From Chloroflexota bacterium (GTDB lineage Bacteria; Chloroflexota; Dehalococcoidia; SZUA-161; SpSt-899): a stretch of 8,058 nt of DNA. Position numbers and translations under genes: made by a program. How positions within the stretch are numbered: position 1 is the first letter of the stretch; every line of letters starts with the position of its first letter. This document shows positions 1 through 6,065 of the stretch, in pieces. The notes under the pieces were generated by a model. It worked only from the letters and a program-made list of their open reading frames with translations, was not told the origin of the DNA and ran no database searches. The DNA lies in assembly GCA_018657655.1 (NCBI GenBank), contig JABHWQ010000087.1, positions 1 through 8,058 of the forward strand, given 5' to 3'.

Positions 1-3000
1 GAGCCCGTAAAATATTCGAATCGGGAGAAGGGATGGAAGTCGATATTGAGGCCCCTCTTCCTTCGGGTAGCCGATGGTACCACTCCGATCTCCAACCGGT
101 GAAAGATCCGAGCGGCAAAGTGATCGCGATCCAATGCATCTCTTACGATATCACCGAACGCAAGCAGGCAGAGGAACGGGTCGAACATCTAAACCTGATA
201 TTGCGCTCTATCCGAGATGTGAATCAACTCATCGTCACTGAAAAAGATCCGGACAAACTGATTAAAAGAGCATGTGACAAGCTCACTCAGACGCGTGGCT
301 ACCAGACCGCCTGGATTGCCCTGCTCGATAGATCCGGCATCCCAGTAGCCAGCGCGGAATCCGGTTTTGGCAGCGACTTTGCAGAGATAGAGGAGCAATT
401 GAAACGCTGCAAGCTTCCAAAGTGCGTAAAGACGGCACTAATGCAACCAGATGTATTGGCCATAGAAGACCGATCAAAGATATGTCGTAGCTGTCCTCTT
501 TGGAAGATGGGGGAAGGTCTGGGGGTTATGTGTACCCGCTTGGAACATGACCGGCATGCCTATGGTGTTATCTGCGTTAACTTACCCACGCATATGACCG
601 CTGATACTGAGGAACAATCCTTATTCGTAGAGCTAGCTTCAGACATTGCACTTGCCATTCATAGTATTGAAGAGGAGAGGGAACGCAGATTAGCAGAACA
701 AGTAGTTCGAGAACGGGAAGAGGAATACTCTACCCTGGTGGAACTATGCCCCGATGGAATTGTGGTGACTAAAGACACCGAGATTGTTTTCATGAATCAA
801 CGGGCTGGCGAGATTGTCGGTCGAGCGATTACTGAGTGTATTGGTAAGGATCTCACAGAATTTGTAGCAGCCAATACCCCGGAATTAATGGAAGAACTCC
901 AAAACGGATTCACATTTGAGGATATCTCGAAAATCTCTACCGACAATATAGGATTTCGCACTTTCACGCTACCAATCAGGAAAGGCACCGGAGAACTCGT
1001 TTGGCTCGAGACCAGTCGTGGTCCCATTGTCTACAAGGGTGAGAATGTCCAGCTCAGCTTCATTCGCGATATCACCGAACGCAAGCAGGCTGAAGAAGCA
1101 CTGCGGGAAAGTGAAGAAAGATGGCGTTCGCTCGTGGAGAACGCTCCGAACCAGATCATTAGCGTAGATCGCGAGGGTACCATTCTGTTCTTGAACCGAA
1201 CTGTGTCTCCCGATTTGGTGCCAGACGATCTAATAGATACAAGCATCCTTGACTTCGCACTGCCGGGGGAACGTGACAGAACTCAAGAAGCTATTGAGAC
1301 CGTCTTCAATACCGGCGAGTCAGTTGGTGAGTTCGAGATACAAGGTTATAATACATTGGGTACGATCCGGTGGTATTCATGGAGAGCGGGACCGGTCAGG
1401 CTGGGCAGTGAGGTTGTTGCCGCGACGATCATCGTCACTGATATTAACGAACGCAAGCTGGCTGAACAGGAATTAAGGGAAAGCGAGGCCTTCAATTTCG
1501 CATTATTCCAGTACAACGCTACACCGACCATCATTGCTGATCTTGAAGGAAGAGTAGTTAAGGGCAATCTGGCACAGCGCTACTCCGATAACCGGATCCC
1601 TGAAATTGGGGATATGATGTACGAGGATTACGCCGGCAAGCACGATATCGATATGCACGCCGAACTCATGGAATGTATCAGGTCAGGAAAACCAAAGCAA
1701 TTCCCCGAACAAAAATACGATGACAGATACCTTTTTATAACCATATCCCCCTTCTCTCAAGGAGCCATGATAATGGCTAATGATGTCACTGAGATAAAGC
1801 AGTCAGAAGAGGCACTGCGGGAGAGCGAAGAGAAATACAGGTTACTTATTGATAACTACAGCGATCCTATTTTAGTCTACGATCGCGATAATGTTGTCCT
1901 GGTGATGAACGTTGCAGCAGCAGTGAATCTAGGCGGGGAACCTAAAGACTTCATTGGGAAGTCAGTATATGATTTTCTGCCCAAATCAGCTGGCTTTACG
2001 GTGGAGAGGCATCGCCAGATTATAGAATCGGGAAAAAGGGCTGATTTTGAGGACCTCATTGAGCTTCCGTCTGGTGATAATAGGTGGTTCTGGTCAACTC
2101 TCCAACCAACCAGAGGCCAAGATGGCAGTAATACTTGCATTCAAGTCATCTCTTACGACATCACCGAACGCAAGCTGGCAGAGGAAGCACTTAAAGAATC
2201 CGAAGCAAAGTATTCCGCAGTTGTGCAAAAAGCGAATGAAGGAATTGCCGTGGTACATAATGATCGCATCGTGTTTGCCAATGAAGCTCTGTCGAAGATC
2301 ACCGGCTATTCGGTATCCGAATTGGAGGGGAAAGCTCTCAGCGATGTAATGACCACGGAATCAGCGGAACATGCCATGGAAATATATCGAAAACGAATGT
2401 CCGGTGAACCTGTTCCTTCGGTTTACGAAGTGAGAGCACTTCGTAAAGACGGGTCTACCAGAGACGTGGAAATATCAGCGGGTACAATACCATACTTGGG
2501 TAATGTGGCAAGCATTGCAGTAATCCGAGATATCACGGGACGCAAGGAGACAGAGCAGGCGCTCAAAGAGAGCGAAGAAAAATATCGTTTGCTCATCGAA
2601 AACTATACGGATCCAATCATTATCTATGATCGTGATAGTAGAGTAACAATAATAAATTCAGCTGCTGCACAAGACCTTGGAGGGGCACGTGAGGATTTTA
2701 TTGGCATGTCGATACAGGAGTTCTTACCGACCGTAGCTAGCAATGTGATTCAACGGAATCTTCAGATTATTGAATCGGGGGCGGGCGCTTCATTTGAGGA
2801 TATCATAGAGCTGCATACTGGTGAACAACGGTGGTTCTGGTCAAATCTGCAGCCAGTTAAAGATGTGTATGGCCACATAACCGGTGTTCAGGTTATTTCC
2901 TATGATATCACTGAACGCAAGAAGGCTGAGGAAGCACTCCGAGAAAGTGAAGAAAAATATCGAACCCTCATGGAGAGTTTTGATCATCCCATCTGGGGCT

Positions 3001-5225
3001 TTGACTGTAATGGAATAGCGCTGGTAGCAAATCTGGCAGCCACAAAACCTTTTGGCAAAAAGCCTGAAGATTATATCGGGAGATCAATCACTGAGTATGC
3101 ACCCGAGAGATCCGCTATGATTTTGGATAGAAATCGCCAAGTTATAGAATCAGGAATAGGGGCTAGCTTCGAGGATGCGTTTGAGTTCCCTAGGGGCAGG
3201 ATGTGGTTCTGGTCGAGTCTGCATCCAGTCAAAGACGCAGATGGGAACATAACCGGTGTCCAGGCTATTTCCTATGATATCACCGAACGCAAGCAGGCAG
3301 AAGAGGCACTACGTGAGAGTGAGGAAAAGTGGCGCTCCTTAATTGATAATAGTAACGATATCATTCAGATTTTAGATATTGAGGGTAATATCCTTTACAT
3401 GAACAAGGTATACCCTTCACATACATTGGAAAATGTTATAGGCAGGCCCGTCTTTGAATTCATGGATGACAAGTCCAGGCAGATTACTCGTGATTCAATT
3501 GGCAGACTTTTGAAGGAAAAAACGCCTCAAGACCTTGAAGTAGTGATTCTCCTCCCGGGACATGGCGATGTGCACTTCGACGTGAAGTATGTGCCGATGT
3601 TTGTTAATGGCGAAGTCGATAAGATAATTTCCCTCGTTTCAGATATAGAAGAAAAGAAGGAATCTGAAGAGAAACTGCGTAAGAGCGAAGAGCGGCTCCG
3701 GCAATTGTCTGAGTCAACCTTTGAAGCAATAGTGGTTCATGATAAGGGAAATCTTCTACTGGACAACGACCAGTTCTATGAGATGTTCGGACGGAAACCC
3801 GGCGAGTCGTTTAGCATTGAGGAAGCACTTACCCCTGAATCACTGGCTGAAATCACGGAGAGATTCGGATCGGATGACCCGGGGCCGTACGAGTTAACGG
3901 GAGTAAGAATCGATGGCACCCGGTTCCCATTGGAAGTTAGAGCCAGAGAGATGGAATTTGGTGGCGTAATGGCCAGGGCTGCGGCTATTAGAGACATCAC
4001 CGAACGTAAGCGAGCCGAAAAGGAATTGAGAGAGGGCGAAGAAAAACTCCGCACCATGTTCGATGCCATCGGTGATGCAGTACATGTCACTGATCTGGAA
4101 GGCAATATAATAGAAGTCAACCAGTCATCACTTGCCATATTCGGATACGAGAGTAAGGATGAAATCCTCGGCAGCCATGCAGCTGAACTAATCGACAAAA
4201 AAGACCATGCAAAACTCGCCAATCACATCGCGATGACACTTGAAACCGGTCGGGGTGAAGTTCAAGAATATTTGATGCGAGGTATTAATGGCAGAGAATT
4301 CAGTGGTGAGACGCATGCTAACCTTCTACGCGATGGATCGGGAAATCCCACCGGATTCATCAGTATTACGAGAGATGTCACCGAGCGTAAGAAGGCCGAG
4401 GAAGAGGCAGCCCGGGCCAAGGGTCTGGAGGAACTGGATGTACTGAGAACCGCACTCCTGGCCAGTGTATCTCATGAACTGCGCACGCCACTGACTTCAA
4501 TAAAAGGTCTTGCCTCCACATTGGTACAGCCGGATGTGGAATGGGATAAGGAAACCCAGGAAGACTTCCTCAACAGCATCGTGCGAGAGTCTGATAGACT
4601 CAACCACATTGTCAGTGATCTTCTTGACATGTCACGGCTGGAATCAGGTACGATGACGATGAGAAAAACGGAATGCACACTCTCTTCCGTCGTACGTGAG
4701 ATCAGCGATCAATTGAACGTTTTAGTAGCCAATAATCGGCTCAAGATCAATGTCCCTGCCGATTTGCCAGAGATATATGCCGATGAAATACGAATCGGAG
4801 AGGTCATCACCAACCTTGTATCCAATGCTGTATCGTATTCTGAAGATGATACGGAAATCACATTGCAAGCAAAGCAACACGATAACGAGATACTGGTAAG
4901 CGTCACTGACCAGGGAATCGGTATCGCTGTTGAGCATTTGGATAAAGTCTTCGACCGATTCTATCGGCTGGAGGGTGGTACGATACGCAGACGGGGCGGT
5001 TCTGGCTTAGGATTGGCAATCTGTAGAGGAATCGTCGAAGCGCATGATGGCAGAATCTGGGTGGAAAGTATCGGCAGTGAAGGCTCCAAGTTCAACGTTA
5101 GCTTGCCAATAGTAGCTACTTCGGAGGTAAACTTCGAACAAAACGTTTCAACCAAGATGGATGATCAGGACATATCTCGTCCCGATGTTTCATCATCAAC
5201 CTCATTAGGAGGTATCCGGGAGTGA
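1..5225 (+). CDS. Multi-PAS/GAF sensor histidine kinase, 5'-truncated by the window edge
   Basis: This is a cytoplasmic-looking sensor kinase that should autophosphorylate on histidine and pass phosphate to a receiver, most likely the one encoded next. Residues are numbered from the ATG at 33, but the frame is open to base 3 and the upstream codons (ARKIFESGEG) match the middle of the later PAS repeats, so that ATG is internal. Domains: partial PAS 1-44; GAF about 52-213; ten PAS domains, each ending in a DITERK-like motif at 346, 470, 584, 709, 833, 958, 1082, 1204, 1321 and 1448; HisKA about 1460-1530 with H-box SHELRTPLTS (His1481); HATPase to about 1694 with N-box Asn1598, G1 box DQGIGIA from Asp1626 and G2 box GGSGLGLAI from 1655. 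All catalytic motifs look intact. PAS domains are joined by charged helical linkers of the QAEEALRESEEKYR type. No membrane segment is visible, but one could lie upstream. A 36-residue polar, Ser-rich tail follows the ATPase. Ligands cannot be assigned. Confidence 0.96.
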   Translation, partial: ARKIFESGEGMEVDIEAPLPSGSRWYHSDLQPVKDPSGKVIAIQCISYDITERKQAEERVEHLNLILRSIRDVNQLIVTEKDPDKLIKRACDKLTQTRGYQTAWIALLDRSGIPVASAESGFGSDFAEIEEQLKRCKLPKCVKTALMQPDVLAIEDRSKICRSCPLWKMGEGLGVMCTRLEHDRHAYGVICVNLPTHMTADTEEQSLFVELASDIALAIHSIEEERERRLAEQVVREREEEYSTLVELCPDGIVVTKDTEIVFMNQRAGEIVGRAITECIGKDLTEFVAANTPELMEELQNGFTFEDISKISTDNIGFRTFTLPIRKGTGELVWLETSRGPIVYKGENVQLSFIRDITERKQAEEALRESEERWRSLVENAPNQIISVDREGTILFLNRTVSPDLVPDDLIDTSILDFALPGERDRTQEAIETVFNTGESVGEFEIQGYNTLGTIRWYSWRAGPVRLGSEVVAATIIVTDINERKLAEQELRESEAFNFALFQYNATPTIIADLEGRVVKGNLAQRYSDNRIPEIGDMMYEDYAGKHDIDMHAELMECIRSGKPKQFPEQKYDDRYLFITISPFSQGAMIMANDVTEIKQSEEALRESEEKYRLLIDNYSDPILVYDRDNVVLVMNVAAAVNLGGEPKDFIGKSVYDFLPKSAGFTVERHRQIIESGKRADFEDLIELPSGDNRWFWSTLQPTRGQDGSNTCIQVISYDITERKLAEEALKESEAKYSAVVQKANEGIAVVHNDRIVFANEALSKITGYSVSELEGKALSDVMTTESAEHAMEIYRKRMSGEPVPSVYEVRALRKDGSTRDVEISAGTIPYLGNVASIAVIRDITGRKETEQALKESEEKYRLLIENYTDPIIIYDRDSRVTIINSAAAQDLGGAREDFIGMSIQEFLPTVASNVIQRNLQIIESGAGASFEDIIELHTGEQRWFWSNLQPVKDVYGHITGVQVISYDITERKKAEEALRESEEKYRTLMESFDHPIWGFDCNGIALVANLAATKPFGKKPEDYIGRSITEYAPERSAMILDRNRQVIESGIGASFEDAFEFPRGRMWFWSSLHPVKDADGNITGVQAISYDITERKQAEEALRESEEKWRSLIDNSNDIIQILDIEGNILYMNKVYPSHTLENVIGRPVFEFMDDKSRQITRDSIGRLLKEKTPQDLEVVILLPGHGDVHFDVKYVPMFVNGEVDKIISLVSDIEEKKESEEKLRKSEERLRQLSESTFEAIVVHDKGNLLLDNDQFYEMFGRKPGESFSIEEALTPESLAEITERFGSDDPGPYELTGVRIDGTRFPLEVRAREMEFGGVMARAAAIRDITERKRAEKELREGEEKLRTMFDAIGDAVHVTDLEGNIIEVNQSSLAIFGYESKDEILGSHAAELIDKKDHAKLANHIAMTLETGRGEVQEYLMRGINGREFSGETHANLLRDGSGNPTGFISITRDVTERKKAEEEAARAKGLEELDVLRTALLASVSHELRTPLTSIKGLASTLVQPDVEWDKETQEDFLNSIVRESDRLNHIVSDLLDMSRLESGTMTMRKTECTLSSVVREISDQLNVLVANNRLKINVPADLPEIYADEIRIGEVITNLVSNAVSYSEDDTEITLQAKQHDNEILVSVTDQGIGIAVEHLDKVFDRFYRLEGGTIRRRGGSGLGLAICRGIVEAHDGRIWVESIGSEGSKFNVSLPIVATSEVNFEQNVSTKMDDQDISRPDVSSSTSLGGIRE
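186..671 (+). other. GAF domain of the kinase with a C-x4-C ... C-x2-C cysteine pattern
   Basis: Residues about 52-213 of the kinase (numbered from ATG 33) form a GAF domain between the truncated PAS and the PAS array. It starts with the helical HLNLILRSIRDVNQLI segment and ends with ASDIALAIHSIEEE. Cys126 and Cys131 (C-x4-C) and Cys151 and Cys154 (C-x2-C, followed by PL) are clustered, with further cysteines at 167 and 181. As I recall, GAF domains of this type in multi-sensor kinases often keep a CxxCPL motif. Metal binding or redox sensing is an inference from the spacing and is not proven. Confidence 0.75.
705..4391 (+). repeat. Array of ten PAS/PAC units, period about 124 codons
   Basis: Ten consecutive PAS domains lie between the GAF and kinase core. 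Distances between successive DITERK-type ends are 124, 114, 125, 124, 125, 124, 122, 117 and 127 residues, so the unit is about 372 bases. Units 4, 6 and 7 and the truncated leading unit form one subfamily: they share an IESG turn, an aromatic RWFWS/RWYHS strand (Trp685-Phe-Trp687, Trp934-Phe-Trp936, Trp1058-Phe-Trp1060) and an LQPVKD-like loop. Units 2 and 8 resemble each other, as do 5 and 9. Unit 3 is the most divergent, ending in DVTEIK instead of DITERK. The array probably grew by internal duplication. Confidence 0.85.
2575..3318 (+). repeat. Tandem pair of closely related PAS-coding units (372-base offset)
   Basis: PAS units 6 and 7 align in register at an offset of exactly 372 bases. 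I hand-aligned 2832-2930 with 3204-3302 and counted about 16 differences in 99 bases, several of them synonymous. The first halves of the units are much less similar. This fits either a recent tandem duplication or gene conversion limited to the second half and linker. The linker also recurs elsewhere: a 23-base identical string begins at 147, 1068 and 3276. Confidence 0.7.
5207..5213 (+). promoter_or_regulatory. Strong Shine-Dalgarno (AGGAGGT) for the receiver gene
   Basis: AGGAGGT lies 8 bases upstream of the GTG at 5222, inside the last codons of the kinase gene. The near-perfect complementarity to 16S rRNA and the spacing decide the GTG start of the response regulator over any internal ATG. 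The GTG overlaps the kinase TGA stop as GTGA, the usual arrangement for translational coupling. Confidence 0.85.
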
Positions 5226-5584
5226 AGGGTGCAAAGGTTCTCATGGTTGATGATGATCCCAATATCCTGAAGTTTGTAAGCGCTAATCTAAGAGCACGTG
5301 GTTTCGACGTAACAACGGCGGAAGACGGCGAAACTGCCCTTAAAATCGTAGAACAAGCCATGCCAAACCTGATCATTCTGGATCTTCTAATGCCGGGTAT
5401 TGGTGGAGCTGAGGTGTGCCGCCGAATTCGAGAGTGGTCCGATGTACCCATCATAATACTGACCGCTATCGGTGAATCGAAAACCCGGATGGAACTGAAA
5501 AGCTTAGGCGCTAGTGATTATATAACCAAGCCTTTCGATATACCGGATTTTCTTCAAATCGTTAGGGTAGCGCTAGAACAGTAA
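5222..5584 (+). CDS. Single-domain response regulator (CheY-like receiver)
   Basis: A 120-residue protein made of a receiver domain only. The acidic pocket is Asp10-Asp12 in VDDDP, the phosphoacceptor is Asp54 in LIILDLLMPG, the switch residue is Thr81 in ILTA, and the conserved lysine is Lys103 in ITKPF. All residues needed for phosphorylation are present. There is no DNA-binding or enzymatic output domain and the protein stops after a normal last helix (FLQIVRVALEQ), so it probably acts by protein contact or in a phosphorelay. The sequence around PGIGGAEVCRRIREWSDVPII resembles OmpR-type receivers, so it may have lost a winged-helix domain in the past; the three frames just downstream show no recognisable remnant. 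It starts at GTG, overlaps the kinase stop by 4 bases and is the expected phosphotransfer partner of that kinase. Confidence 0.93.
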   Translation: MKGAKVLMVDDDPNILKFVSANLRARGFDVTTAEDGETALKIVEQAMPNLIILDLLMPGIGGAEVCRRIREWSDVPIIILTAIGESKTRMELKSLGASDYITKPFDIPDFLQIVRVALEQ

Positions 5585-5655
5585 ATCGTTTTCCTACATT
5601 ATCCTCAGTATTTCAGTGCTTGAAAAAGCAACCCCAAGATATCGTCCGTCACGGA

Positions 5656-5716
5656 TGCCTAAAGGCACGGGGGCGGTGTGTATTTACGCAATATCACAGT
5701 TTACTCACAAACCCCC
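5656..5716 (+). other. Possible structured RNA segment: adjacent short and long stem-loops
   Basis: TGCC-TAAA-GGCA at 5656-5667 is a perfect 4-bp stem with a four-base loop. Immediately after it, GGGGG (5669-5673) and TGTG (5677-5680) can pair with CCCCC (5712-5716) and CACA (5706-5709) respectively, leaving a small internal loop and a 25-base apical loop. No poly-T run follows, so it is not a normal terminator. It matches no riboswitch that I recognise; in particular the GEMM cyclic-di-GMP riboswitch core is absent. It could be chance. Confidence 0.2.
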
Positions 5717-5864
5717 TATCCTGGAAGCTGTACAGCACATTGCGGTTGCCCTAAATCCAGTCGTTGACAAGGCCCAGCTCCATTTGACGTATATTCAGGC
5801 CATCAACCAGAAATACTGCAACGCAGATGGGAGGTGAAAGTCAAGACTTTTGAGGAAAGAGAGC

Positions 5865-5875
5865 GCTATAATAGC
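5865..5875. promoter_or_regulatory. Possible -10 element TATAAT within an 11-base palindrome
   Basis: GCTATAATAGC is a palindrome (GCTAT-A-ATAGC) containing the consensus -10 hexamer TATAAT at 5867-5872. The best -35 candidate at 18-base spacing is AAGACT (5843-5848), only 3 of 6 matches. A start from here would give the downstream gene a leader of roughly 190 bases. The palindrome could be an operator, but nothing else supports this. Confidence 0.2.
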
Positions 5876-5890
5876 ACCAGCAGAAGGCAA

Positions 5891-5911
5891 GACGTGAGCC
5901 CTGAAAACGTC
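5891..5911. repeat. Inverted repeat GACGT ... ACGTC
   Basis: GACGT (5891-5895) and ACGTC (5907-5911) are perfect 5-base arms separated by 11 bases, just downstream of the palindromic TATAAT. There is no T-run, so it is not a terminator. It might be a regulator-binding site or a weak hairpin in a leader RNA; chance is also possible. Confidence 0.2.
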
Positions 5912-5988
5912 CTCTAATTATTGGGCCAGTTTGTCCCACTTTTGCTGACGACGCACACATGATTGGGAATAGCTTCATGCCCCCTCTT

Positions 5989-5994
5989 TATAAT
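5989..5994 (+). promoter_or_regulatory. Probable -10 element of the GGDEF/HD-GYP gene promoter
   Basis: TATAAT lies 71 bases before the ATG at 6066, within an AT-rich CTCTTTATAATACAAT context. The expected -35 position has no good hexamer: GGAATA sits at 17-base spacing and TTGGGA at 20. An activator-dependent promoter, or a promoter with only the -10 well conserved, would fit. Predicted transcription would begin near 6001 and leave a leader of about 65 bases. Confidence 0.35.
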
Positions 5995-6052
5995 ACAATC
6001 GCAGCAGGTATGTTAAAATTGTTGGGGGAATCCTTGGAGTTTTATCTGTCTG

Positions 6053-6059
6053 AAAGAGG
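6053..6059 (+). promoter_or_regulatory. Ribosome binding site (AAAGAGG) for the GGDEF/HD-GYP gene
   Basis: AAAGAGG ends 6 bases before ATG 6066. This supports that ATG as the start and gives a full first PAS domain. Confidence 0.65.
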
Positions 6060-6065
6060 CATACA

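Larger units (their letters stand above)
5585..6065. other. 481-base intergenic region without a convincing gene
   Basis: No coding region here can be supported. The longest + frame runs from GTG 5616 (or ATG 5655) to the TGA at 5835-5837, giving 73 or 60 codons with no Shine-Dalgarno before either start and no family I recognise. A following frame from GTG 5834 gives only 28 codons and has no spaced ribosome binding site. The region holds several inverted repeats (5656-5667, 5669-5716, 5891-5911) and two TATAAT hexamers (5867, 5989). It is long for a simple leader between signalling genes, so it could carry a small RNA, a long regulated 5' region or a decayed gene or element. I could not decide between these. 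Confidence 0.6.

Noticed and set aside
3776..4222. Long minus-strand open frame (148 codons) inside the kinase gene, and similar shorter ones elsewhere
   Set aside because: These mirror the real + strand coding frame. They are Ser-rich with no domain, and the + strand carries unambiguous PAS/kinase motifs there.
5616..5837. A 73-codon + strand frame (GTG 5616; 60 codons from ATG 5655) in the intergenic region
   Set aside because: Neither start has a Shine-Dalgarno, the sequence matches no family I recognise, and the length is within chance expectation. It could be a relic but is not supported as a gene.
5834..5917. A 27-residue frame from GTG 5834 to TAA 5915-5917, overlapping the previous frame's stop as GTGA
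   Set aside because: The GGGAGG purine run lies directly against the GTG with no spacing, the peptide is short and low in hydrophobic residues, and no family is evident.
5930..5953. Possible terminator: TGGG/CCCA hairpin followed by ACTTTT
   Set aside because: The stem is only 4 bp and the T-run is 4 bases and offset, so it is too weak to call. The receiver gene also lacks a clear terminator nearer its stop.
5842..5979. Minus-strand frame of about 45 codons starting at the ATG near 5979 after a G-rich run
   Set aside because: Short, with a cysteine/tyrosine-rich end that looks like chance translation. There is no other support.
5940..6065. Cyclic-di-GMP (GEMM) riboswitch in the leader of the GGDEF/HD-GYP gene
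   Set aside because: I looked because of the gene's function. The conserved core strings and paired helices of GEMM-I are not present in the leader.
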